A stretch of 8,504 nt of DNA, from assembly GCA_903904765.1 (NCBI GenBank), contig CAIVEA010000576.1:1-8504 (forward strand). The letters are read 5' to 3'. This DNA is from an uncultured Chloroflexota bacterium. GTDB taxonomy: Bacteria; Chloroflexota; Anaerolineae; Aggregatilineales; Phototrophicaceae. The position numbers and the translations under genes are program-made. The notes under the pieces were generated by a model. It was given only the letters and a program-made list of their open reading frames with translations, was not told the origin of the DNA and ran no database searches. Shown here in pieces: positions 1 through 5,561 of the stretch (within the stretch, counting starts at the first letter, position 1; each line of letters opens with the position of its first letter).

Positions 1-28
1 CTAACCCTTCTCCACATCCGCAACATAC

Positions 29-66
29 AGGGCAGGCATAGCGAACCTGCCCTCGAATGTTATTTT
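29..66 (+). terminator. possible intrinsic terminator hairpin at the left edge
   Basis: A perfect 8-bp stem, AGGGCAGG (29-36) with CCTGCCCT (46-53), encloses a 9-nt loop. It is followed on the plus strand by a moderately T-rich stretch ending in TTTT at 63-66. It could end a transcript entering from the left, whose gene lies outside the window. The tail is not a clean T-run and starts several bases after the stem, so the terminator role is a guess; the hairpin itself is directly visible. The rest of 1-153 shows no convincing gene: an incidental 33-codon minus-strand reading frame has no supporting start or ribosome site. Confidence 0.35.
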
Positions 67-140
67 GAAGCAATTCCCCCGATAGCGGCCTCTTTTCAAA
101 TTTCAGCAATCGTTAAGTCGTACAGAATAGTTCCTGATGC

Positions 141-153
141 TAGAATAGGATGT
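141..153 (+). promoter_or_regulatory. putative -10 element of the esterase gene, leaderless type
   Basis: TAGAAT at 141-146 differs from TATAAT at one position and ends 7 bp before the ATG at 154. Transcription would then start at or next to that ATG, giving a leaderless mRNA. The hexamer 17 bp upstream (TCGTAC, 118-123) is a poor -35. If the second start at 190 is the real one, this promoter would give a leader of about 36 nt containing the AGGAG site. Confidence 0.35.
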
Positions 154-1386
154 ATGTCCCAATCGTCCGCAACCGCAGGAGCTATGGCTATGCCCCGTTG
201 GAATACCTTTACCACGTTCCTGAACGCTGCCCGCGCCGCCACTGATGGCAGCCGTCAGGCGCTGGTGGATGAACTGCTCAAAGAACGTCCTCACTGGCCC
301 TGGATCGAAGGCAAACAAGCCACATTCGTCTACAACAGCACGGATGTGAAGCATAGCGTGGCGCTTAATCTGGACACCATCAAGTCCGACCCGCCCTTCG
401 ACCTGTTCAGCAATCTCGAAGGCACAACGCTATGGTATGTGACGCGCACTTTCGAGGACGACGACCTGCTGGACTACATGCTGGCGATTGACGACCCGCT
501 GACCCCGCTGGCACAGGAGCGCGACATTGCCAACCGCATGGCACAGCACTGGCAGCCCGACCCGCTGAATCCCCTACGGATGACCATGCCGGGACAGTCG
601 GTTTCGGTGCTACGGATGCCGAACGCCCGCCCGTTTGCGAATTGGTCAGCCATGCCCGCTGTCCCGCGTGGGCGCGTACTGGAGCATGTGTTGAACAGCG
701 CCCAGCTGGGCGTGAACGGGCGCAAACTATGGATTTACACGCCGCCCGGTTACGACAACTCGGAGGCAACCTACCCGCTGCTAATCCTGATGGATGGTCA
801 ATGGGCGAACGGCCCGCTGCAAGTGCCGCAGATCGCGGACACGCTCATCAAGCACGGGCGCATGGCTCCAGCGTTGATCGCAATGGTGCAGAGCGCCGAA
901 CCACAAAACCGCATCCGTGAATATGTGGGGAATGATCGGCAATATGGTTCGCTGCTGCTGGAAGTGTTGCCGATGGTGCAGGTCAGCTACCGCGTAGACC
1001 CGACGCGCCTGAGTCTGGGCGGCGTGGATGTGGGCGCAGTGGCGGCGGCACATGCGGCGCTGCTCAATCCCGCCGTGTTCAGCAGCTTGATTTTGATCTC
1101 GCCGCCGCTGGGCAAAGGTGCGGACGAGGATTTGCTCCAAACGTATGCCACGCGCTTCCGTAATGCCCGTGTGCTGCCGGAGCGCATCTTCCAATCCGTC
1201 GGGCGCTACGAAGCACGTAGCCGCTTCCTGCGACCAGCCGAGGCGCTGCGTGACATTCTGCGCTCACGCCCGGAAGTGGACTATCGCTATTACGAGATTG
1301 GCAGCGGTCACGGATTGGTGGGCTTCCGCAGCATCCTGCCGGAGGCGCTGGCGTGGACAGTACCCGTTCCAACAGTCGTCGGTTAA
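154..1386 (+). CDS. Fes/enterochelin esterase-like alpha/beta hydrolase with Asp in place of the catalytic Ser
   Basis: A 410-residue protein with the layout of the Fes (enterochelin esterase) family, which hydrolyses ester bonds of catecholate siderophores. Residues ~48-140 resemble the N-terminal sandwich domain, with a WYVTRTF strand and the closing DPLNP at 136-140. Residues ~173-405 form the esterase D-like alpha/beta domain, with YTPPGY at 195-200 and LMDGQ at 212-216. The nucleophile elbow, normally GxSxG, reads G-V-D-V-G at 290-294, so residue 292 is Asp. A family-typical His (H386 in GSGHGL) remains near the C-terminus. No signal peptide is seen, so it is probably cytoplasmic. Two starts are plausible: ATG 154 (AGGA only 3 nt upstream, possibly leaderless) or ATG 190 (AGGAG at 177-181, 8-nt spacing, giving 398 residues). 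It converges with sixA and has no visible siderophore genes nearby. Family membership is fairly sure; activity and substrate are not. Confidence 0.8.
   Translation: MSQSSATAGAMAMPRWNTFTTFLNAARAATDGSRQALVDELLKERPHWPWIEGKQATFVYNSTDVKHSVALNLDTIKSDPPFDLFSNLEGTTLWYVTRTFEDDDLLDYMLAIDDPLTPLAQERDIANRMAQHWQPDPLNPLRMTMPGQSVSVLRMPNARPFANWSAMPAVPRGRVLEHVLNSAQLGVNGRKLWIYTPPGYDNSEATYPLLILMDGQWANGPLQVPQIADTLIKHGRMAPALIAMVQSAEPQNRIREYVGNDRQYGSLLLEVLPMVQVSYRVDPTRLSLGGVDVGAVAAAHAALLNPAVFSSLILISPPLGKGADEDLLQTYATRFRNARVLPERIFQSVGRYEARSRFLRPAEALRDILRSRPEVDYRYYEIGSGHGLVGFRSILPEALAWTVPVPTVVG
177..189 (+). promoter_or_regulatory. ribosome binding site favouring an internal start at 190
   Basis: AGGAG at 177-181 lies 8 nt before the in-frame ATG at 190 (protein start MPRWNTFTTF). 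This is better placed than the AGGA at 147-150, only 3 nt from the ATG at 154. The first 12 codons (MSQSSATAGAMA) look like low-complexity leader rather than conserved sequence, which also favours 190. Start choice remains open. Confidence 0.45.
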
Positions 1387-1407
1387 ACGCCTATTCGCAC
1401 ACACAAA

Positions 1408-1438
1408 GCCGGAGCAGGTTTTACGGCTCCTGCCCGGC
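1408..1438. terminator. hairpin between convergent esterase and sixA genes
   Basis: GCCGG-A-GCAGG (1408-1418) pairs with CCTGC-CCGGC (1429-1438), leaving one bulged A and a 10-nt loop. It spans the last codons and stop of sixA, 21 nt after the esterase stop. Read on the minus strand the stem is followed by TTTGTGTGTG, a weak U-rich tail. It could act as a shared terminator for the two converging genes, but the tails are poor on both sides. Confidence 0.35.
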
Positions 1439-1912
1439 CATCACATCCATCACACGCGGGGTGAACAGCCAGACCAGCGTCCCGCGTGGTGGTTGTTGCG
1501 CGAATAAATCCACCCGCGCAAGGCTGCCCTTCTTCATCACCACATCTGCACCGCCCACCACCGCTGCAATCGTTGTACTCAAATCCGGCTCGTGACCAAC
1601 CAGAATCACCTCGTCCTCGTCGTCCAGTTCTTCGACGAGCGCCGTGATGAAGGCCGGATTGAAACCGAAGTTGAGTTCTTCGCGCACGATGACGGGCAAA
1701 CCGAAGGCCTGCGCCAGCGTGTCGGCGGTCTGCCGTGCCCGCAAGCGGGGACTGCTGACCACCCGCACCGGTTTTGCGCCCAAGCGTTGCAACGCCGTTG
1801 CCGCCGCACGGGTGCGGTCAAATCCACGTTTGCTCAACGGGCGGGTGAAATCGTCAAATTCCGGTGCCTGCGCGTCTTCGGTGTGGGCATGCCGGAAAAA
1901 GTATATTTTCAT
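1421..1912 (-). CDS. sixA: SixA-type phosphohistidine phosphatase (histidine phosphatase superfamily)
   Basis: A 163-residue protein, the usual length for SixA, which removes phosphate from phosphohistidine on signalling and PTS-type proteins in the cytoplasm. The N-terminus MKIYFFRHAHTED carries the superfamily R-H motif (R7, H8, the phospho-acceptor). SSPRLRARQTAD at 53-64 supplies the second Arg (R56), and LVGHEPDLS at 104-112 supplies the second His (H107). All core catalytic residues are therefore present. The start is well supported: GGGAGG lies 8 nt upstream of the ATG. The gene is monocistronic, convergent with the esterase, and follows the 3' end of the toxin-antitoxin module on the same strand. 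The family is certain; its phosphoprotein target cannot be told, and no PTS or His-kinase gene is nearby. Confidence 0.9.
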   Translation of the reverse strand: MKIYFFRHAHTEDAQAPEFDDFTRPLSKRGFDRTRAAATALQRLGAKPVRVVSSPRLRARQTADTLAQAFGLPVIVREELNFGFNPAFITALVEELDDEDEVILVGHEPDLSTTIAAVVGGADVVMKKGSLARVDLFAQQPPRGTLVWLFTPRVMDVMAGQEP

Positions 1913-1945
1913 AACCTCACCCTCCCATCCAATAAGATGCGCTTG

Positions 1946-1975
1946 ATTGTATCATGCGGTGGGAAGGATTATCGA
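1946..1975 (-). promoter_or_regulatory. putative sixA promoter with extended -10
   Basis: On the minus strand TACAAT (1951-1946) has one mismatch to TATAAT and is preceded by TGA (1954-1952), which makes the extended -10 form TGnTACAAT. TCGATA (1975-1970) sits 18 bp upstream and matches TTGACA at 4 of 6 positions. Transcription would start near 1940, leaving a ~28-nt leader that contains the GGGAGG ribosome site at 1926-1921. Confidence 0.5.
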
Positions 1976-1984
1976 ACCAATCAG

Positions 1985-2022
1985 GCAACAGGGCATCAAA
2001 CGGCTTCGCCACTCCCTGTTGC
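1985..2022 (-). terminator. 9-bp hairpin downstream of the toxin gene
   Basis: GCAACAGGG (1985-1993) and CCCTGTTGC (2014-2022) form a perfect 9-bp stem with a 20-nt loop that contains a further small stem, GGC-TTC-GCC. It begins 9 bp past the stop of the toxin frame. The sequence after the stem on the minus strand is CTGATTGGTT, not a proper U-run, so termination is only possible. It also separates the module from the sixA promoter. Confidence 0.35.
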
Positions 2023-2031
2023 GAGTTTACC

Positions 2032-2449
2032 TTACGGTAGTAGCTCGAAATAATCGGTGTGAGAAGGGCGGATAATCATGAAGTCACGACGATCAAAGGT
2101 GCAGATGCGTGTGATATTCATTCGTTCGGTCAGTGCCGTGATACAGCAATCCACGAAATCCAGTGGCACATCCTGATAGGCGCTGAGGATTTCAACGGCA
2201 CGGGTGTAATCGTCTGTTGCCAGAGAAAGAAACGGTGTGGATTGCGTGAGCAGTAGTCTTGCGTATTCTGCCCGCTGCTGATGTGCCACCCAATCGCTGT
2301 AGATTGTACATTGCTTCAACCAGCACAACATCCGGCACAAGAAACCGATGTGTCCCGATCGCGGCAAATGTTTTTGCCTTCAGGTGGTTGCGATCACGAG
2401 GGTAGCCGATAGCAACCAGAAAATTAGCATCAATGAGGACATCAGCCAT
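2032..2449 (-). pseudogene. VapC-like PIN-domain toxin, frameshifted
   Basis: PIN-domain ribonuclease toxin split over two frames. The first frame runs from ATG 2449 as MADVLIDANFLVAIG to YNLQRL, ending around 2291. The rest, VAHQQRAEYARLLL to DYFELLP*, is in the +1 frame. Skipping one G of the GGG run at 2291-2289 joins them into a complete protein of ~135 residues, the normal VapC length. The joined protein has all PIN acidic residues: D7, E45 (LVEAMY), D97/D100 (PLDFVDCC) and D119 (TFDRRDF). The intact toxin would cleave RNA and be neutralised by the upstream antitoxin, whose gene it overlaps by 8 nt (ATGGCTGA). An AAGG site lies 5 nt before the ATG. As given, translation leaves frame after L53 and ends after a short unrelated tail at 2192. 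A sequencing error or a real inactivating mutation are both possible. Confidence 0.85.
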
Positions 2450-2723
2450 CACTGCCTTCGCTTTGTGACTTTTCCCACTGCTCGCGTAGATGCTGCTCAA
2501 AATGGGCGCGGCTGTTTATGGACGCATCTGGGTCGTCAATCCATGTGATAGCCGCCGCTTCCATGCCTTCTGCGACTGCCAGTAGCCAGTTATCGCCACC
2601 AACCGGGATGTAACGGTTAAGCAGTTCCCCTAGTACATCGTCGAGGGTGCGCCCCTGTTGCCCCGCTAAAGTTTCAATGCGTTCCACCAAGTCGGAACGC
2701 AGGGTGATTGTTCGGTCAGTCAT
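2442..2723 (-). CDS. ribbon-helix-helix antitoxin of the PIN toxin pair
   Basis: A 93-residue protein whose first ~40 residues (MTDRTITLRSDLVERIETLA, then GRTLDDVLGELLNRY) have the beta-strand plus two-helix pattern of an Arc/MetJ-type ribbon-helix-helix domain. Such proteins dimerise, bind the operator of their own operon, and neutralise the toxin with the C-terminal part. Here that part (residues ~44-93) is acidic, polar and probably flexible. The start at 2723 is chosen because AGGAGG (2737-2732) lies exactly 8 nt upstream; the longer frame from 2750 has no such site. Its stop overlaps the toxin start by 8 nt, a usual translational-coupling arrangement. The gene appears intact although the toxin is not, as would be expected if it now survives as an orphan antitoxin. 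Confidence 0.8.
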   Translation of the reverse strand: MTDRTITLRSDLVERIETLAGQQGRTLDDVLGELLNRYIPVGGDNWLLAVAEGMEAAAITWIDDPDASINSRAHFEQHLREQWEKSQSEGSDG

Positions 2724-2745
2724 CGTCCGAACCTCCTCTTGCTGT

Positions 2746-2781
2746 CCCACTTATTATATCAGATGAATAATCGCCTATGCA
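2746..2781 (-). promoter_or_regulatory. toxin-antitoxin promoter with consensus extended -10
   Basis: On the minus strand TGATATAAT (2761-2753) is a perfect extended -10 (TGnTATAAT). The -35 position is weak (TGCATA, 2781-2776, 17-bp spacing). The expected start near 2746 leaves a ~23-nt leader with the AGGAGG site. An interrupted inverted repeat, TTATT/AATAA, spans the -10 and could be part of an antitoxin operator. Confidence 0.6.
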
Positions 2782-2789
2782 GGTAAATA

Positions 2790-2808
2790 GGGGCGCTCAC
2801 CACGCCCC
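2790..2808 (-). terminator. probable terminator of the TetR-membrane-SDR operon
   Basis: GGGGCG (2790-2795) and CGCCCC (2803-2808) make a 6-bp all-GC stem with a 7-nt loop, starting 12 bp beyond the SDR stop. Read on the minus strand it is followed directly by TATTTA, a short U-rich tail. It is the best-formed terminator in the window and lies just ahead of the antitoxin promoter. Confidence 0.5.
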
Positions 2809-2820
2809 GTAGATTACAGG

Positions 2821-3672
2821 CTAAATCATCGGTTGCACGGTGGTGATGTTCAGATCGGTATTCGGGGCGGCTTTGCCCGTTAACCGCCGTCCGGCATCCC
2901 GCAGCAACCCGCCCACCGTCTGCTTCAGGTCTAGCACGTTCACGCGCAGGCCGGTCTTGCCGTCGGTGGCAGAAGAAGCCAGCCACAGCGCCTTCTGCGC
3001 GGGGACTTCCGGCGGGTTCGCCCAGAAGCGCATTACCATCCGCAGCGGATTCAACTTCTGCTCGTAACCCTGCACGGCTTCTAACTGGTGCAGCATGTCG
3101 GTATCCACCAGACCGGGGTTAAAGGCGTACACGCCCACGCCGCTATCCGCATATTCCTGCGCCAGTGCCAGCGTGAAACTGCGTACCCACGCTTTGCTGG
3201 ATGCATACGCATTCTGGTGCTTCACCGGGCCGCCTTCACCGCGCCCCAGCAGGTTTATCAGCTTGCCCGTCTTGCGCGGAACCATATAGCGCAGCGCCGT
3301 CACCGACCCGTAGTACACGCCGGTGATGTTGGTGTTGATGACGCGCTCGAACATCTCGTTGGGCAGATGGGCGGTGGGGCCATACGCGCCACTGACTCCG
3401 GCGTTGTTCACCCAGATGTCAATCTGTCCGAAGGTCTGCACGGCATGTTCCGCCAGCGCCGCCACCTGTTCATGGTTCGCCACGTCACAGGCTGCCCCGG
3501 TTGCGCGGAAGCCCCGCGCCTGCAACTTGGCAACCGCTTCGTCCACCGCTTTCGTGGTACGGGCGGCCAGCACCACCGCCGCACCCTGTTCGGCATAGGT
3601 TTCGGCAATCGCATAGCCCAAGCCGCGACTACTGCCCGTGATGACCGCGACTTTGTTCTCTAAAAGACCCAT
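2821..3672 (-). CDS. SDR-family NAD(P)-dependent oxidoreductase lacking the catalytic Ser
   Basis: Classical short-chain dehydrogenase fold. The dinucleotide loop is TGSSRGLG (15-22, numbered from an upstream GTG at 3681), and R41 after the second strand suggests NADP(H). D66 is in CDVA, NNAG is at 92-95, the catalytic Asn is N118, and Y159-x3-K163 lies in NAYASSKA. The usual Ser 13 residues before the Tyr is Gly146 in INLLGRGEGG, and the residue before it is Leu, so no Ser fills the site. The C-terminus (~30 residues after the usual end) ends DLNITTVQPMI. The start at ATG 3672 is preferred, with GGAG 10 nt upstream; GTG 3681 lies directly against that site. This is the last gene of the operon with the TetR regulator and the membrane protein, 125 bp after the latter. 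Substrate unknown. Confidence 0.88.
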   Translation of the reverse strand: MGLLENKVAVITGSSRGLGYAIAETYAEQGAAVVLAARTTKAVDEAVAKLQARGFRATGAACDVANHEQVAALAEHAVQTFGQIDIWVNNAGVSGAYGPTAHLPNEMFERVINTNITGVYYGSVTALRYMVPRKTGKLINLLGRGEGGPVKHQNAYASSKAWVRSFTLALAQEYADSGVGVYAFNPGLVDTDMLHQLEAVQGYEQKLNPLRMVMRFWANPPEVPAQKALWLASSATDGKTGLRVNVLDLKQTVGGLLRDAGRRLTGKAAPNTDLNITTVQPMI

Positions 3673-3752
3673 GTTGCACACACTCCGTTTCGTGTAGAGG
3701 CTTAGGGAAACTGGGTGAAACCCTCGCTTTGTAAAATCATGTTTCCGTCTTG

Positions 3753-3790
3753 CTCCCTTCGCCCTGAGGGTGAAGGGTTGGGGATGAGGG
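3753..3790 (-). repeat. 38-bp dispersed repeat, copy A
   Basis: This matches 7387-7424 in reverse complement at 35 of 38 positions. It begins 7 bp after the stop of the membrane-protein gene and, like copy B, points the same way as that gene. It can fold, with CCCTTC pairing GAAGGG around an inner CCC/GGG pair. No T-run follows, so it is more like a REP/MITE-type element than an intrinsic terminator. It occupies much of the 125-bp gap before the SDR gene; the rest of that gap shows only a small GGGT-GAA-ACCC hairpin and no clear promoter. Confidence 0.8.
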
Positions 3791-3797
3791 TACTACC

Positions 3798-4859
3798 TTA
3801 GTCCCCGATGGCGGGCGCAATTTCTGCCGGACGCTTGCCGCGCAGACGGTCATAGACCCAGATGCCCACCGCGAACAGCAGCGCCATGATGACGATGCCG
3901 AGATAATCAATCGTGGGGATGGCGATCAGTTCCCACAGGCGCTTCGTACCGCGTTCGCTGTAGACCACCACCGCGCTCAAGACATAGGCCGCGAAAATCC
4001 CCCAGCGGACGCGGCGGCTGAGTCCCAGCCCGTGCATCTGCGTGAGGATGAACACCCCCGCGAAGCCGTAGAAGAACATCGGCCACATATTATTGCCTTG
4101 CACGATGGCGACAATCGTCCCGTGCGCCAACACCACCACTTCCTGAATGAACATCCACCACTTGTTGACGTGGATGCGCGTCAAGAACAGACTGCCCTGC
4201 ACCAGCAACAGGAAAGTGTACAGGAAGCCCATCAGGTGGCCGGGGGTGGTTTCCATCGGGTGATACCAGAAGGTGTAGATGACCGCCCACGAGAAAAAGT
4301 AGCCGTGATATTTACGGGCAAACGAGATTACACGCTTGCCGATGGGCAACGGTTTCCCCGCGATCACGCCGCGACGGTTATTCTCCATCAGCATGATCCA
4401 GATCAGCATCACGATCACCGCGCCCTGCGAGGTGAAGATCGAGACATCCTGCGCCAGCCCGTCGTACCAGATGTGCGTCTGAACGAAGTGCAGCACCGTG
4501 AACAGCGCATTCACGCCCAGCGCCAGCCAGTTGACCGGATGCAGCCCGCCCGTGTACTTCTTCACACGGGTTTGCGCGTACCAGATCAAGCCGAAGATAG
4601 CGAACTGATGCGCCAGATACATCCCCCACACGCTCAAACGGGTGATGAGCGTGGGTTCGGGCAGTTTCCAGAAGTACCACGCCGGCCCCTGATCGGGCAG
4701 CAGCGTGGCGCGGACTGGCTCCAGCGCCGGGCCAGCGATGTAGATGAGCGCCGTGAACAGGAAAGCGAAGGCCACCCCCGCCCACATCGCTTGAATATCG
4801 CGGCGCGGGGGTTGGGTGCGGACAGACGGTTGTGGCGAATCAGCGGTAATAGGGGTCAT
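3798..4859 (-). CDS. uncharacterised polytopic membrane protein, about 10 TM segments
   Basis: I do not recognise the family. The 353-residue protein has a short polar, Pro-rich N-terminus (1-24). Likely membrane segments lie near 25-43, 76-95, 110-131, 143-158, 186-200, 208-226, 234-255, 258-280, 285-300 and 318-336, ending in a basic tail (DRLRGKRP). It is rich in Trp and in His near membrane segments: H84, H124, H129, H185, H200, H208, H230, H246 and H276. Striking patches are HFVQTHIWYDG (124-134), WYHPMETTPGH (198-208) and VQGNNMWPMFFYG (253-265). Clustered His could bind metal or haem, but no known motif is complete. Its ATG follows the tetR stop by 3 nt, with GAGGA 7 nt upstream inside tetR, so the two are co-translated. 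It is probably controlled by that regulator and acts with the SDR. Confidence 0.8.
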   Translation of the reverse strand: MTPITADSPQPSVRTQPPRRDIQAMWAGVAFAFLFTALIYIAGPALEPVRATLLPDQGPAWYFWKLPEPTLITRLSVWGMYLAHQFAIFGLIWYAQTRVKKYTGGLHPVNWLALGVNALFTVLHFVQTHIWYDGLAQDVSIFTSQGAVIVMLIWIMLMENNRRGVIAGKPLPIGKRVISFARKYHGYFFSWAVIYTFWYHPMETTPGHLMGFLYTFLLLVQGSLFLTRIHVNKWWMFIQEVVVLAHGTIVAIVQGNNMWPMFFYGFAGVFILTQMHGLGLSRRVRWGIFAAYVLSAVVVYSERGTKRLWELIAIPTIDYLGIVIMALLFAVGIWVYDRLRGKRPAEIAPAIGD

Positions 4860-4862
4860 AGT

Positions 4863-5453
4863 TCATTCCTCACGATAAGCGTTCAATCCATCGAGTAATA
4901 CATCAATCAAGAAATCGGCCATGTGCGAACGGGGTAGGGGCGTAAACGAGTCCGGCAGGTTTTGCAGCCCTTCCACCAGCGACAGAAATGTGCCAGCCAT
5001 GAATCCCGCCCGCATCGGCGTGTGCGGGAACAACGGCTCGAACACACGCCGCAGCGGGATAAACAGCGAGTCATTGGTGCTTTTCCGCAGGCGTTCGGCG
5101 TGAGGTTCGCCAATCGAAGGCATATCGGACTGCATCATGCGCCCGTAGTTCATCACCGGCTGCGACAGCAACCAGCCCGCCGCCGCCTTCAGTTGCGCCC
5201 GCAGATCATTCCCAGCCGCCGCAATCGCCTGTTCCAGCCCGTCGCGGTGGCGGCGCATCGTGCGCTCGGTCACTTCCACGAACAACATTTCCTTGCCACC
5301 CGGCACATGATGGTAGAGCGAGGCCTGCCGCATCTCCAGCGCATCAGCGATGTCGCGCAACGTGACGGCGGAATAGCCACGTTCGGTGAACAGCACTTCG
5401 GCGGTGTGCAGCACTCGTTCGCGGGCGGGCGTGTTGAAATGGGGTCGTTGCAC
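4863..5453 (-). CDS. TetR/AcrR-family transcriptional regulator
   Basis: A 196-residue protein of standard TetR length. Residues ~9-55 are the DNA-binding domain, with helix 1 in RERVLHTAEVLFTERGYSAV and the helix-turn-helix around TLRDIADALEMRQASLYHHV (31-50). The remainder is the variable ligand-binding and dimer domain, with Met- and Phe-rich stretches that suit a hydrophobic ligand. The start is GTG 5453: an in-frame stop lies just upstream and no ATG is available. The nearest ribosome site, GGGAG, is rather far at 13 nt, so initiation may be weak. It is the first gene of the operon with the membrane protein and the SDR. A 16-bp palindrome 16 bp upstream is its likely operator. Such regulators are usually repressors released by a small molecule; the inducer is unknown. 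Confidence 0.92.
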   Translation of the reverse strand: MQRPHFNTPARERVLHTAEVLFTERGYSAVTLRDIADALEMRQASLYHHVPGGKEMLFVEVTERTMRRHRDGLEQAIAAAGNDLRAQLKAAAGWLLSQPVMNYGRMMQSDMPSIGEPHAERLRKSTNDSLFIPLRRVFEPLFPHTPMRAGFMAGTFLSLVEGLQNLPDSFTPLPRSHMADFLIDVLLDGLNAYREE

Positions 5454-5469
5454 AGCGAAATCTGCGCTC

Positions 5470-5485
5470 CCTAATATTCATTAGG
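5470..5485. promoter_or_regulatory. 16-bp palindromic operator candidate for the TetR regulator
   Basis: CCTAATATTCATTAGG is a perfect 6+6 inverted repeat with a 4-bp centre. It lies between the -10 hexamer and the tetR start, over the expected transcription start. TetR-family proteins commonly bind palindromes of this size at their own promoters, so a bound dimer here would block the operon. Confidence 0.6.
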
Positions 5486-5490
5486 TTGAG

Positions 5491-5519
5491 AGCATAAAAG
5501 GGGCGCATAACGGAGTCAA
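5491..5519 (-). promoter_or_regulatory. sigma70-like promoter of the tetR operon
   Basis: On the minus strand TTGACT (5519-5514, 5 of 6) and TATGCT (5496-5491, 4 of 6) are separated by exactly 17 bp. Transcription would begin around 5484, inside the CCTAAT palindrome, leaving a leader of about 30 nt before the GTG at 5453. Confidence 0.6.
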
Positions 5520-5561
5520 TGAATCTCACCAACCCCTTAGCAATCCCCTAGTATCGCCTCA

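Noticed and set aside
1..102. A possible C-terminal gene end on the minus strand starting from the TAG at 3-1.
   Set aside because: The frame is only ~33 codons long, is interrupted upstream by a stop, and has no ATG with a ribosome site. Its core is the palindrome at 29-53.
1955..2015. A tRNA-like pattern on the minus strand: GGTTCGAT followed by a TTCCCACC end and an upstream GTGGCGAAG.
   Set aside because: The T-arm stem does not close properly, no 7-bp acceptor pairs, and the span is too short for a tRNA. At most it is a decayed fragment; more likely chance.
3088..3663. A 191-codon plus-strand frame opposite the SDR gene.
   Set aside because: The opposite strand encodes an SDR with all fold motifs; this frame has no motif and unusual composition.
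4032..4898. A 288-codon plus-strand open frame opposite the membrane-protein gene.
   Set aside because: It is very rich in His, Arg, Gln and Asp with no hydrophobic core or motif, and is antisense to a gene with good membrane topology and a coupled ribosome site. It is a shadow caused by high GC.
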